NCBI RefSeq assembly: GCF_900091315.1
Contig: NZ_FLSP01000070.1
Location: forward strand, 1-47,381
DNA: 47,381 nt
Source of the DNA: Streptomyces sp. DI166
Lineage (GTDB): Bacteria; Actinomycetota; Actinomycetes; Streptomycetales; Streptomycetaceae
Direction of reading: 5' to 3'
In this document: one piece after another, positions 22,824 through 31,627 of the stretch
Layout of the letters: every line of letters begins with the position of its first letter
Numbering within the stretch: position 1 is the first letter of the stretch
Made by a program: the position numbers and the translations under genes
The notes under the pieces: model-generated
The model's database searches: none
What the model was told of the DNA's origin: nothing
What the model saw: the letters and a program-made list of their open reading frames with translations, nothing else

Positions 22824-25013
22824 ATGGCCTCACGCCTGTACACATGGGCCCGGTGGGCGGTGCGCCGTCGCGGCCTGGTCGTCGCGGTCTGGCTGTTGCT
22901 GCTCGCCGTGGTCGGGGGTCTCGGGGTGACCCTGCACGGCAGGGCCAGTACCGAGTTCACGGTGCCGGGGATCGAGTCGCAGCAGGCCCAGGACCTGCTG
23001 GAGAAGGAGTTCCCGGAGGCCGCGGGCGGTGTGGTCCGGGTTGTCCTCGCGGCACCGGAGGGCGGTGACCTGACCGCGCCGGACACCTCGGCCGCCGTCG
23101 CGGCGAGCCTGCGCGAGGCCGCCGGGGTCGACGGCGTCGTCAATGTCCCCGACCCGCTGAAGGACCGGACCGTCTCGCCGGACCGGCGGATCGGCTATGC
23201 CGATGTCGTCTTCCGCGAGCAGGCCAGCGATGTCCCCGAAGAGTCGAAGGACGCGCTGTCCCGCGCGATGGACAAGGCCCGGGACGCCGGAATCCAGGTC
23301 GAGTTCGGGGGCTCCGCGATGGAGCCCAAGACGGAGGTCGGCGGACCCGCCGAAGTGGTCGGCGTCGTGGTCGCGTTCGTCGTCCTGGCTCTCGCCCTGG
23401 GCTCCCTCGTGGCCGCCGGACTGCCCCTGCTCACCGCCCTGGTCGGGGTGGTGATCGGCGTCCTCGGCGTCCGGTTCGTCAGCCGCTACGTCGAGATGAC
23501 CAACACCGCCACCGTGCTCGCCCTGATGATCGGGCTGGCCGTCGGCATCGACTACGCACTGTTCATCATCTCCCGCCATCGCGAACAACTCGCCGATCCC
23601 GACCGGGACGTGGCCGACTCCATCGCCCGCGCCGTGGCCACCGCGGGAGGCGCGGTGGTGTTCGCCGGGGCGACCGTGATCATCGCGCTGGCGGCGCTCG
23701 CGGTCACCGGCATCCCGTTCCTGACCGTGATGGGCGTGGCCGCCGCGGTGACCGTGCTGCTCGCGGTCCTGGTCGCCGTCAGTCTGGTCCCGGCCGCCCT
23801 CGCCCTGCTCGGCGAGCGACTGCGGCCCCGCGCCCGCGGTACGGAGCGCAAGGCGCCCGGCGCCTGGGGCCTGGCGTGGGGCCGGGCGGTCACCCGCAAG
23901 CCGCTGCTCGTCCTGCTCGCCGGGGTCGTCGGACTGCTCGCGCTCGCCCTGCCCGCCCGCGACCTGCGCCTCGGCCTCCCCAGCAACGCCTCGCAGCCCA
24001 CGAGCAGCACCCAGCACAAGAGCTACGACCTGCTGACCGAGGGCTTCGGACCGGGCTTCAACGCCACCCTGACGGCGATCGTCGACCTCGACGGCGTCCC
24101 CGCCGCCGACCGCACCACGACCGTGGGCGAACTGCGCGCGGACCTCGCGGGCGACCGGGGCGTCACCGTGGCCGCCCCGCCGGTCACCAACTCCGACGGC
24201 AGCCTCGCCGTCATCGCCGTGGTGCCGAAGACCGGGCCCGACGCCCAGGCCACCACCGATCTCGTGCACCGGCTGCGCGACCACGCGCCGGCCGTGGCCG
24301 AGGCGGGCGGCACCCTCTACATCGCGGGCCAGACGGCCGCGGCGATCGACGTCTCCGGCAAGCTCTCGGACGCGATGCCGCTGTTCGTCGCCCTCATCGT
24401 GGTCCTGGCGCTCATCCTGCTGACCATCGCCTTCCGCTCCCTGCTCGTGCCCCTGAAGGCGGCGCTCGGCTTCCTGCTGTCGGTCGCCGCGTCCCTCGGC
24501 GCCACGGTCTGGGTCTTCCAGGACGGCCATCTCATGGACCTCCTGGAGATCCCCTCCGCCGGGCCGGTGACCAGCTTCCTCCCCGTGCTGCTGATCGGCG
24601 TGCTCTTCGGGCTCGCCATGGACTACGAGGTGTTCCTGGTCAGCCGGATGCGCGAGCACCACGAGCACACCGGCGACGCGGCCGGGGCCGTCATCCGGGG
24701 CGTGGCCAGCAGCGGCCGGGTGGTCAGCGCCGCCGCGCTGATCATGGTCGCCGTCTTCGGCGGGTTCGTCTTCAACCACGACCCGATCATCAAGTCCATC
24801 GGCTTCGCCCTGGCCTTCGGTGTCCTCGTCGACGCCTTCGTGGTCCGGATGACCCTCGTACCGGCGGCCATGGCCCTCCTCGGCCGGCACGCCTGGTGGC
24901 TGCCGCGGTGGCTGGACCGGGTCACCCCGGACGTCGACATCGAGGGCGCGAAGCTCCCGGCGCACCGGGAGCCCGAGCCGGAGCGGAAGCAGGAGGAGGC
25001 GGTCGTGGGCTGA
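22824..25013 (+). CDS. MMPL-family (RND superfamily) membrane transporter
   Basis: The product is 729 aa. Two similar halves each have one membrane helix, a large extracytoplasmic loop (about 35-170 and 365-530) and five further helices. VGIDYALFIISRHREQL and AMDYEVFLVSRMREH are the family's GxxxDY-type motifs expected in helices 4 and 10. MMPL proteins in actinobacteria export lipids, antibiotics or other hydrophobic molecules by proton motive force. The ATG at 22824 follows GAAGGAGAGGGG. The cargo is unknown; TetR control suggests induction by its substrate. Confidence 0.92.
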   Translation: MASRLYTWARWAVRRRGLVVAVWLLLLAVVGGLGVTLHGRASTEFTVPGIESQQAQDLLEKEFPEAAGGVVRVVLAAPEGGDLTAPDTSAAVAASLREAAGVDGVVNVPDPLKDRTVSPDRRIGYADVVFREQASDVPEESKDALSRAMDKARDAGIQVEFGGSAMEPKTEVGGPAEVVGVVVAFVVLALALGSLVAAGLPLLTALVGVVIGVLGVRFVSRYVEMTNTATVLALMIGLAVGIDYALFIISRHREQLADPDRDVADSIARAVATAGGAVVFAGATVIIALAALAVTGIPFLTVMGVAAAVTVLLAVLVAVSLVPAALALLGERLRPRARGTERKAPGAWGLAWGRAVTRKPLLVLLAGVVGLLALALPARDLRLGLPSNASQPTSSTQHKSYDLLTEGFGPGFNATLTAIVDLDGVPAADRTTTVGELRADLAGDRGVTVAAPPVTNSDGSLAVIAVVPKTGPDAQATTDLVHRLRDHAPAVAEAGGTLYIAGQTAAAIDVSGKLSDAMPLFVALIVVLALILLTIAFRSLLVPLKAALGFLLSVAASLGATVWVFQDGHLMDLLEIPSAGPVTSFLPVLLIGVLFGLAMDYEVFLVSRMREHHEHTGDAAGAVIRGVASSGRVVSAAALIMVAVFGGFVFNHDPIIKSIGFALAFGVLVDAFVVRMTLVPAAMALLGRHAWWLPRWLDRVTPDVDIEGAKLPAHREPEPERKQEEAVVG

Positions 25014-25081
25014 GGCCGCAGGGCGAGCGGGGACGCGGCCCGCGCCGGGAATAGGGCGTGCGCGGACCGCGTTCCCCCGCA

Positions 25082-25103
25082 CGTGGTTGACGTATCAACC
25101 ACG
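25082..25103. promoter_or_regulatory. Perfect palindrome upstream of the TPR gene
   Basis: CGTGGTTGA and TCAACCACG are perfect 9-base arms around CGTA, 21 bases before the TPR gene start. The inner GTTGA-N4-TCAAC is shared with 19800-19815. A -35-like TTGACG lies inside it, so a bound regulator could block transcription. Confidence 0.6.
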
Positions 25104-25124
25104 CTGGAAGCGAGGGCTGAGGGT

Positions 25125-25550
25125 ATGACGACGAACGGCTTCAACGAGTACGCGGCTCACGGCGGCGTCGCCCCCGACCGCTGGGCGAGCGCCCTGCACC
25201 TGTTCGACAACGGTGCCGGGGTGCCGCACGAGGAGACGCTCCTGGAGCGCTGGGAGCGGGCGCGGTTCTTCTTCGACGCCCGGGACTACATCGGCGCCGC
25301 CCGGCTCCTCGCCGATGTAGTGGAGGAGGTCCCGGAGCAGACCGGCCCCCGGCTGCTGCTGGCCCGGGCCTACTACCACTCCGCCCAACTGCGGCGCGCC
25401 GAGGAGCAGTTGCGCCGCGTCATCGAGCGCGACCCGGTGGAGCACTACGCACACCTGATGCTGGGCCGCACGCTGGAGCGCCAGGGCCGCCACGAGGAGG
25501 CGGAGCCCTGGCTGAGGATGGCGGCCGCCTTCACCGGTGAGGCGCCGTAG
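25125..25550 (+). CDS. Small tetratricopeptide-repeat protein
   Basis: The product is 141 aa, soluble and helical. At least two TPR-like units are visible (about residues 60-95, FDARDYIGAARLLADVVEEV, and 96-130, AYYHSAQLRRAEEQL), with a third partial unit at the C-terminus. TPRs mediate protein-protein contact; the partner is unknown. The ATG at 25125 is behind GAGGG. An earlier in-frame GTG at 25083 lies within the palindrome and is less likely. Confidence 0.8.
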   Translation: MTTNGFNEYAAHGGVAPDRWASALHLFDNGAGVPHEETLLERWERARFFFDARDYIGAARLLADVVEEVPEQTGPRLLLARAYYHSAQLRRAEEQLRRVIERDPVEHYAHLMLGRTLERQGRHEEAEPWLRMAAAFTGEAP

Positions 25551-25576
25551 AGGTTCACGTCCTTGGGGCGGCCTCG

Positions 25577-25604
25577 CCGCGCAGGGCCTTTGAGCTCTGC
25601 GCGG
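25577..25604. terminator. Hairpin between convergent TPR and DUF4328 genes
   Basis: An 11-bp stem with one mismatch (25577-25587 with 25594-25604) closes a 6-base loop CTTTGA. Its position between convergent genes suits a bidirectional terminator, though there is no U-tract. Confidence 0.5.
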
Positions 25605-25640
25605 AGGTCACCCCGAGGGCGTGGAGGTCACCCCTAGGGC
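25603..25640. repeat. 20-bp direct repeat, two copies
   Basis: GGAGGTCACCCC followed by G/T then AGGGC occurs at 25603-25620 and 25623-25640, with a period of 20 bases. It lies between convergent gene ends; no function is apparent. Confidence 0.6.
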
Positions 25641-25661
25641 CGCGGTCCGGGGGAGCGGAGG

Positions 25662-26366
25662 CTAGGCGGCGGGGCCGTAGGGACCTTCGAGGACCTTGCG
25701 CTCGTGCATCGCGCTGAGCCGCAGGACGAACAGAATGGCCGCGCCCGCGGCCAGGATCTCCAGGCTGTCGCAGATCATGTACTGCACGGCGGCCTGGCGC
25801 AGCTCCGCCAGGTCGTCGGCGAAGTCGAACCGTGCCGCGCACCAGCGGCTGAAGACCGCGTTGCCGGCGAACAGGGCCCACCACAGGTTCACCGGCCAGA
25901 CCGGCGCCCGGTACGGCTGCCCGTCGGTCGGCAGCGGCGAGGCGCCGCCCCACATGTCGAGGGCGATCCGGTACGGCACCCACAGATTCACGATCGGCAC
26001 GAACCAGGCGCCGATGGCCCACCCCGCGCGGTGCCGGAACCGGTCCGGCGCCATCAGGCCGAGCGCGCGGCGCGTGCGGTAGAACCACTGGATGAACAGG
26101 GCGCCGCACAGAATGTAGGCGCCGCCCTGGAACCTGCCCGCCGTCTCCCACATCGACAGCGCGCCGTGGAGGTCCTGGGCATCGGTGGTGAGGAAGCCCG
26201 CCTCCCCGTCGATGACCCCGTACAGCCGTATTCCGGCCACGACGGCGAACACGCCGGTGAGCCCCGCCAGTCCGAGCAGCGCCGCGACCACGGCGGCCAG
26301 CCATCGTGGCGGCATCGGTATGCCCGTGGACTGCTGGGCGTGCGGACGTGGATCCAGGACGGACAT
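25662..26366 (-). CDS. DUF4328 integral membrane protein
   Basis: The product is 234 aa. After a short polar start come about four to five membrane segments (AAVVAALLGLAGLTGVFAVV near the N-terminus). The family-type WFVPIVNLWVPYRIALDMW block occurs mid-protein, and a C-terminal segment ends at FVLRLSAMHER. DUF4328 proteins are common in Streptomyces and have no known role. The ATG at 26366 is preceded by GGGGGGC. Confidence 0.85.
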   Translation of the reverse strand: MSVLDPRPHAQQSTGIPMPPRWLAAVVAALLGLAGLTGVFAVVAGIRLYGVIDGEAGFLTTDAQDLHGALSMWETAGRFQGGAYILCGALFIQWFYRTRRALGLMAPDRFRHRAGWAIGAWFVPIVNLWVPYRIALDMWGGASPLPTDGQPYRAPVWPVNLWWALFAGNAVFSRWCAARFDFADDLAELRQAAVQYMICDSLEILAAGAAILFVLRLSAMHERKVLEGPYGPAA

Positions 26367-26523
26367 GGCGGAGCCCCCCGAGTGAACAAGAACGTGAAAC
26401 CAAGATCGATGCCCGCGTACCTTACGTCCTCACCGGCCCCGACCGCGCGGTGCCTGCGGCGCCGAACGTTCCGGCCCCCTTCGGCGTCGTAGGAGCAACC
26501 GTGTCGAAGGGATCGGATTTCAC

Positions 26524-26997
26524 ATGACTCGCGCACCCCGGCGTACCCGCACCGCCTCCGCCGTCGCCCTGGGCGGGGCCCTGCTCCTCGCCGCCGTCGG
26601 CTGCGGCGGCGAGAGCGGTACCGGAGTCCGTACGGCCGAGGAACCGCCGACCTGGCAGGAGCCCGCCGCGTACAGCTACACGCTGGAGTCGATGGCGGGG
26701 GAGCGGTCGCTGCTCGGGAAGTTCCGGATCACGGTCCGGGACGGTGAAGTGGCCGAGGCGACCGGGCTCGACGCCAGCGGGCTCCGGGTCGTGCGGCACA
26801 TGCCGGAGCACGTGCCCACGATCGGCGACCTGCTGGCGGAGCTGCGCCGGGCACGCAAGGACGGCGCGGACCGGGCGGAGGCCGAGTACGCCGCCGACGG
26901 ACATCCCGAGCGGATCGTCCTCGACCCGAGGGAGGGCGCCATCGACGACGAGGCCGTGTACGTCATCAGCGGCTACGAGGAGGCGAAGGCCGGCTAG
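26524..26997 (+). CDS. DUF6174-like lipoprotein
   Basis: The product is 157 aa. The signal peptide ends in a lipobox (LAAVGC), giving a lipid-anchored extracytoplasmic protein. The mature part (YSYTLESMAGE, KFRITVRDGEV, then HPERIVLDPREGAIDDEAVYVISGY) has the pattern of DUF6174. The function is unknown. Its TAG stop shares the CTAG palindrome with the stop of the convergent lipoprotein gene. Confidence 0.8.
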   Translation: MTRAPRRTRTASAVALGGALLLAAVGCGGESGTGVRTAEEPPTWQEPAAYSYTLESMAGERSLLGKFRITVRDGEVAEATGLDASGLRVVRHMPEHVPTIGDLLAELRRARKDGADRAEAEYAADGHPERIVLDPREGAIDDEAVYVISGYEEAKAG

Positions 26998-27428
26998 GAC
27001 CTCGGCGCCGGGCCGATGCCCTGGAGCTTCTGGATCTCCCCGCCCAGCTTCGGGCGGAGGTCGTCGAGCACCTCGGGCTTGGCGCCGACCACCCAGCGGG
27101 TGCCGACGAGATAGGTCCCGCCGTACACGGAGGCCGAGTCCAGCCAGGTCTGCTTCAGTCTCTCCTCGGGGAAGGTGGTGATGACGTAGTCGGCCTTCTC
27201 GGTGCGGCACACGCCTTCGCGCAGTTCGTCCGCCTCGATGCGGATCTTCGGCTTGCAGCCCGTCAGTCCCGCGATCACCTCGACCTTGGCGGGGGCGACG
27301 ACACCGGCGGACGCCGCGGCCGAGACCTTCTCGGCCCTGGGAGCGGCGGCCGCGTCGTCCTCGCCGCCCCCGCATCCCGCCGCCAGGGGAGCCAGTACCA
27401 CCAATCCGACGATGAGCGCACGTCTCAC
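26994..27428 (-). CDS. Small lipoprotein of unknown function
   Basis: The product is 144 aa from GTG at 27428. The signal peptide has a lipobox LAAGC (Cys about 19), followed by an acidic/alanine linker. The globular part has two Cys (TGCKPKI and EGVCRTE) that could form a disulfide. The sequence near IAGLTGCKP...YVITTF resembles small actinobacterial lipoproteins, but I cannot name the family. It ends at the same CTAG as its convergent neighbour. Confidence 0.75.
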   Translation of the reverse strand: MRRALIVGLVVLAPLAAGCGGGEDDAAAAPRAEKVSAAASAGVVAPAKVEVIAGLTGCKPKIRIEADELREGVCRTEKADYVITTFPEERLKQTWLDSASVYGGTYLVGTRWVVGAKPEVLDDLRPKLGGEIQKLQGIGPAPRS

Positions 27429-27540
27429 TCGGTCCCACTCTTTCCTTCGATCAACCGTCCGAGGGGAGTACGGACACCGGGCCCGGACTGTTCAAGCGCT
27501 CGCACGGGCGCCAGTAATCAACTTTGACTAGATTGGGGTC

Positions 27541-27791
27541 ATGGGTAAAACGACCATTCCGATCCTCCCGTGCCGGACCCTCCCGTCGCTCCTTGACTCC
27601 CCGAAGCCGCGGCGAAGGTCGTCGACCGGGCGCTCGGGCCGGCGGACGAGCGGCCGACGCCGGTCCCGCGCGCGGACATCGCCCGTCGGCTCGACGACGA
27701 AGACACGGCGGCCGGGATGCTGGAGTGGGCCGCGGCGGTCCCCCTCACCCCGGACACGCTGCGGCGGCTGGAGGAGCCGGGCGAGCGCTGA
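27541..27791 (+). pseudogene. Remnant of a small gene, frameshifted and interrupted
   Basis: The frame ending at 27791 has strong coding character (KVVDRALGPADERPTPVPRA, then DIARRLDDEDTAAGMLEW), but it has no start codon and is closed upstream by a TGA at 27594. An ATG at 27541 behind GGGG reads MGK; one extra base in the AAAA run after it would enter the coding frame. Both a frameshift and a stop would therefore be needed to explain the loss of a protein of roughly 83 aa. Confidence 0.45.
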
Positions 27792-27844
27792 TCGGGCCGA
27801 AAGTCTGTTGAGGCCCCGCCTGCGGTGGGGGAGGCTCGGGGGTC

Positions 27845-28396
27845 ATGGAGTTCCTCTGTTACCACCGGGACCGCCGCGGGTCCCTTCCGCTGCGCGAGAA
27901 GCTCGTCGAGGAGCACTGGTCCTACATGGACCGGTACGCGGACGGGATGATCGCCCGCGGGCCCACCTTCGCCGAGGACGGCGAGACACCGTCCGGCAGT
28001 GTGCACATCCTCGATCTGCCGGACCCCGCCGCCGCCCGCGCCTTCGCCTTCGACGAGCCCAACTACCAGGCCGGCGTGTACCGCGACGTGCTGCTGCGCC
28101 GCTGGCGCAACCTGCTCGGACGCACCATGTGGGACTTCCCCGGCGGGCCCACGGGTGGCAGTCGCTACCTGGTGCTCGGGTTCGGCGAGGGTGCTGCGGC
28201 CGATCTCACCGTTCCGCTGTCCCAGCAGGACGAACTGATCGCGTACGGCCCCCTGTTGTCCGACGACGCCGCCACCTGGCTCGGCACCGCGGCCCTGCTC
28301 CGGGCACCCGACCCGGAGAGCGCCCGCGCCCTGCTCACCAAGGACCGGTACGCCGAGACCGAGGTCCACGACTGGGAGTTCGGCGGACGGCGCTGA
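27845..28396 (+). CDS. Double YCII-domain protein
   Basis: The product is 183 aa with two YCII-like (dimeric alpha/beta-barrel) halves. The first (about 1-95) contains HWSYMDRYADGMIARGPTF and SVHILDLPDPAAARAFAFDE. The second (about 105-180) has ELIAYGPLLSDD and ALLRAPDPESARALL. The family folds like ferredoxin-type stress enzymes and its reaction is mostly unknown. Tandem YCII proteins of this length are common in Streptomyces. ATG at 27845. Confidence 0.8.
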   Translation: MEFLCYHRDRRGSLPLREKLVEEHWSYMDRYADGMIARGPTFAEDGETPSGSVHILDLPDPAAARAFAFDEPNYQAGVYRDVLLRRWRNLLGRTMWDFPGGPTGGSRYLVLGFGEGAAADLTVPLSQQDELIAYGPLLSDDAATWLGTAALLRAPDPESARALLTKDRYAETEVHDWEFGGRR

Positions 28397-28400
28397 CGCG

Positions 28401-28634
28401 TCACTCGATGTACCCGGTGGCCGGGTCGACCTGAGCGAGGAAGTCCCTTACGGTTTCTTCGAGTTCGGCCCGGCCGAGCGGCGCCGGAGGGTGGGTGCGG
28501 AACGCGAAACCGTACTGCGGGTCCCGACCGGACACCCACGTCAGCTCGTAGCTGCCCGGACTGTCGGGCGGCTGCACGACCTCGAACTCCTCACCGTCGA
28601 CGGTGATCCGGGACCGTATGCCGTCCGTTGCCAT
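28401..28634 (-). CDS. Small hypothetical protein
   Basis: The product is 77 aa. It starts at the ATG at 28634 behind AGAGGAG; the frame stays open five codons further upstream. It is a compact, acidic, beta-rich sequence (SRITVDGEEFEVVQPPDSPG, then YELTWVSGRDPQYGFAF) with a C-terminal helix. I do not recognise it. Its stop lies four bases from that of the convergent YCII gene. Confidence 0.7.
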   Translation of the reverse strand: MATDGIRSRITVDGEEFEVVQPPDSPGSYELTWVSGRDPQYGFAFRTHPPAPLGRAELEETVRDFLAQVDPATGYIE

Positions 28635-28692
28635 GGCGGCTCCTCTCAAGGCCGAAACGGCGAGAGTACCCGCGGTATCCGGCCCACCTGGC

Positions 28693-28965
28693 CTACCCGG
28701 CCTGGCGTACGGCCTGGGCCACTTCGGACTCCACGTCGCCGAGGGCGGCGCCCTGTTCCTTCGCGTACTCCGTGAGGGACGTGTGGGCGTCGCGGGCGAG
28801 GTCGCGCCAGGCCCGCCACGCGGTCTCGTAGGTCTGGGTCTGCGTGTCCGACCAGCCGCCGGTCTGGGCCGGCGGGCCGTACTGCGCGCGCAGGCCCTCC
28901 ACCCGGCGGTGCGCCTCGTCCGCCGCGCGCTGCTTCTCGATCAGCTCCTCGAAGGTGTGTGCCAC
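28693..28965 (-). CDS. Small helical hypothetical protein
   Basis: The product is 90 aa, rich in Ala, Glu, Arg and Gln, and predicted helical with coiled-coil-like stretches (FEELIEKQRAADEAHRRVEG near the N-terminus). No membrane or signal segment is seen. Family not recognised. It may share a transcript with the 77-aa gene 58 bases downstream. Confidence 0.65.
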   Translation of the reverse strand: MAHTFEELIEKQRAADEAHRRVEGLRAQYGPPAQTGGWSDTQTQTYETAWRAWRDLARDAHTSLTEYAKEQGAALGDVESEVAQAVRQAG

Positions 28966-29026
28966 TGTGCGATCGTAAGAAGCCCGGGCGCGAAGCGCGC
29001 GCCGAGCGGCAGACGGCGCAGACCCG

Positions 29027-30046
29027 TCACGCGGACGGCTGCCGGCCCAGCTCGGGCCCCAGCTTCACGGCCATGTCGGTGAGGATCTGCACATAGTCCT
29101 CGTGCTCGAAGGTGAAGGGCAGCGCGAAGGCCACCTCGTCCACCTCACGGAACGCGGCGTGCGCGTGCAGGTGCTCCGCTATTTCCGCGCTGGTGCCGAC
29201 CAGGTCCGGGGCGAACATCAGCCGGGCCGGGCCCTGCGGGGACCGCGTGCGCGGGGTGCGCCTGAGGGCGTACTCCTCGTACTTCGCCCGCTGGGCCGGG
29301 GTCGCCGAGTCCGTCGGGATCACCACCAGGCCCTGGGAGACCCGGGCCCGCTCGCCGTCCGGGTGGGCGGCGCGGAAGGCGCGGACGTGGGAGAGCTGGA
29401 TCCGCTCGAAGTCCGCCGACTCCTCGGCCTTCACCACACTGCTGGTCAGCAGGTTCATTCCGTGCTCACCGGCCCAGCGGGCCGAGCGGAGGCTGCCGCC
29501 GCCGTACCACATACGGCCGCTCAGGCCGGGGGAGTGCGGCTGGACGCGCCGGGAGAACACCTCGAAGCCCTCGGTGCCCTCGAAGTCGGTGGCCGCCTCA
29601 CCGCGTACGAGGTCCAGCAGACGGCGCACCCGGTCGTAGCCGAAGTCCTCGGCCTGCGCGGTGTCCGGGTAGAGCGCCTGCTGGACGCGGTCGTAGTGCA
29701 TGGGCGGGCCCACGCTGACACCGGGGTTCAGCCGGCCGCCGGACAGGACGTCGACCGTGGCCAGGTCCTCGGCCAGGCGCAGCGGGTTCTCCCAGCCCAG
29801 CGGGGTGACCGCGGTGCCCAGCTCGATCCGGCGGGTGCGCTGGGTGGCCGCCGCCAGCAGGGCGACGGGCGAGGATATGCCGTACTGGAGATGGCGGTGC
29901 CGGACCCAGGCACTGTCGAAGCCGAGCCGTTCACCCAGCTCGATGAGGCCGAGCGTGGCTTCGTGACCGGCACCCGGGTCGTGCTCGTCGAACAGGCCCA
30001 TGGTCAGGAAGCCCAGTTTGCGCAGCGGTCGCGGGGTCGACGGCAC
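29027..30046 (-). CDS. LLM-class flavin-dependent oxidoreductase
   Basis: The product is 339 aa with a luciferase-like TIM barrel. LGFLTMGLFDEHDPGAG is the first strand, ERLGFDSAWVRHRHLQYG follows, and TRRIELGTAVTPLGWENPLR and GRLNPGVSVG match the family. It would use FMNH2 (or F420) on an unknown substrate. The start is set at the GTG at 30046, which has TTTGGAGG just upstream; an in-frame TTG at 30064 lies before that site. Confidence 0.88.
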   Translation of the reverse strand: MPSTPRPLRKLGFLTMGLFDEHDPGAGHEATLGLIELGERLGFDSAWVRHRHLQYGISSPVALLAAATQRTRRIELGTAVTPLGWENPLRLAEDLATVDVLSGGRLNPGVSVGPPMHYDRVQQALYPDTAQAEDFGYDRVRRLLDLVRGEAATDFEGTEGFEVFSRRVQPHSPGLSGRMWYGGGSLRSARWAGEHGMNLLTSSVVKAEESADFERIQLSHVRAFRAAHPDGERARVSQGLVVIPTDSATPAQRAKYEEYALRRTPRTRSPQGPARLMFAPDLVGTSAEIAEHLHAHAAFREVDEVAFALPFTFEHEDYVQILTDMAVKLGPELGRQPSA

Positions 30047-30107
30047 AGGTCCTCCAAAGTTCAAGAGTTTTTCCGTGCCAACCGCGGCCGTGCCCGTCCT
30101 GTTCCGC

Positions 30108-31607
30108 TCAGACGAGGGAAATCGTCACCTCGTCCTCCACCGGGGGCTCGATCTCCTGGGCCCGGTTGCCCGTGGCCGCGTAGCAGCGCAGCCGGACCGA
30201 CTCCGGGGAGACGTCCACGCGCAGGAAGGACTTGAAGAACGGCGGGCTGTAGGTCGCCGAACCGGGCGAGAACAGCGAGGTGTGGATCTTGCGCACCGGC
30301 AGCCGCAGCCGGGAGGCGCGGTCGGGGCGGCGGCCCGCGCCCAGCAGGCTCGCCACGATCCGGGTGCGCCGGGTGACCCTGGCGGCCGTCCGCTGCGACC
30401 GGGTGAGCGGGATGCCCAGGCGCCCGGCGACCACGGCCGCCGCCTCGGCCTCGCTGAGGGTGAAGAAGCGGCGCAGGCGCAGCCGGCGGCCGTACAGGGC
30501 GCTGTAGAAGGCGAGGGAGTCGCCGCGCAGAGGGTAGCAGCGGAAGTCCGCCTCGGTCACGCCCGCGATGTCGACGCGGGGGATGGTGTGGGTGGCGTGC
30601 ATGAACGCGCCGCCGCCGCCCGAGACGACGTACTGGATGGTGCGGTCGCCCACCCGCACCGGATAGCGCTGGTAGTTGTGGATGTCGCCGCCTATCGCCG
30701 CCACATAGCGGTGCGCCGGGTCGCGGACGATGTCGTCGACCGTGCCGCCGCCCTCGATCGGGCAGGGGTGGTGCTCGCCGTCCACGTACAGCGGGGAACC
30801 CGTGATCAGGATCTTCGGGCGCGGGTCGCGGGAGACCTCGCGCAGCCAGGCGCCCTGCTCCGCGTCGAGGGTGCCGAGCAGCCCGGTGTCGATACCGATC
30901 AGGCGCACCGGTCCGGCGTCGATCGCCCAGTACGGGCCGGGCTGGACGGCCTGCTGCTCGGGCGCGGAGCGCAACTTGCGGGCCTCGTCCAGGTGTTGGC
31001 CGTCCGTGCGGCGCGGCCGGTGCCACAGCAGGGAGCGCGGCCAGGCCCGGGTGAGCGGGCGCGGCCGGGACTCGGGCTCCAGCGGCGGGGCGTCGCAGAA
31101 GACGCGCATGAAGGCGCCGAGGTCCTCGTACCAGTCATGGTTGCCGGGTATCGCGTAGATCGGCGCCCGGTAGTCCTGGTAGGGGCGGAAGAACTTGTCG
31201 GCGTAGTCGTCGGCGCTGCCCACCGGGTAGATCACGTCACTCGCGAGCACCGCGAAGCTCGTGCCCTCGCCCGCCTTCAACAGCCCCGGCACGACCGAGT
31301 ACTGGGGCTCGCCGCCCTCCCCGGTGTCCCCGACGACCAGGAAGGAGAAGCGGTCCGGGTCTGAGCGCCGGATCACCTTGTCCGCGGGTGCCCCGGCCGC
31401 GGCCCGCTGCGCCGTCCAGCGGGCCCGGGTCCGCCCGGTCGGATCGCCGAACCAGGAGGCGAGCACGCCGTTGCGGGCCGCCCACAGCATCCGCGGGTCC
31501 AGCCAGGAGATCCGCATGACGTCCGGGGGCATAAACCGCCGGTAGGTACCGCGTTCCGCGGTTCCCCAGCCGGCGCCTTCGGCGGTATCGCGTGAGGATT
31601 CAGACAC
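30108..31607 (-). CDS. Calcineurin-like metallophosphoesterase
   Basis: The product is 499 aa from GTG at 31607. Metal-site motifs in order are VVGDTGEGG (family usually DxH or GDxG), ASDVIYPVGS (second motif with Ser for Gly), IPGNHDWYED and IGGDIHNYQRY. The first motif has no His, as in purple-acid-phosphatase-like members. A C-terminal ~150-residue extension has an Arg-rich region and then a beta-rich tail. No signal peptide is seen, so it is probably cytoplasmic. The natural phosphoester substrate is unknown. Confidence 0.82.
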   Translation of the reverse strand: MSESSRDTAEGAGWGTAERGTYRRFMPPDVMRISWLDPRMLWAARNGVLASWFGDPTGRTRARWTAQRAAAGAPADKVIRRSDPDRFSFLVVGDTGEGGEPQYSVVPGLLKAGEGTSFAVLASDVIYPVGSADDYADKFFRPYQDYRAPIYAIPGNHDWYEDLGAFMRVFCDAPPLEPESRPRPLTRAWPRSLLWHRPRRTDGQHLDEARKLRSAPEQQAVQPGPYWAIDAGPVRLIGIDTGLLGTLDAEQGAWLREVSRDPRPKILITGSPLYVDGEHHPCPIEGGGTVDDIVRDPAHRYVAAIGGDIHNYQRYPVRVGDRTIQYVVSGGGGAFMHATHTIPRVDIAGVTEADFRCYPLRGDSLAFYSALYGRRLRLRRFFTLSEAEAAAVVAGRLGIPLTRSQRTAARVTRRTRIVASLLGAGRRPDRASRLRLPVRKIHTSLFSPGSATYSPPFFKSFLRVDVSPESVRLRCYAATGNRAQEIEPPVEDEVTISLV

Positions 31608-31627
31608 CCGTGCACCGTAACAACGAT

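Noticed and set aside
22830..25082. 750-aa minus-strand frame opposite the MMPL gene
   Set aside because: Rich in Gly/Asp/His/Gln repeats with no fold; the plus strand encodes a textbook MMPL transporter.
26994..26997. Shared CTAG stop palindrome of two convergent lipoprotein genes as a regulatory site
   Set aside because: A four-base shared stop is expected by chance between tightly packed convergent genes.
27519..27536. TCAACTTTGA element before the broken small gene as a third copy of the GTTGA-N4-TCAAC palindrome
   Set aside because: The half-sites face the opposite way with a 2-base gap, so it does not match the shared core.
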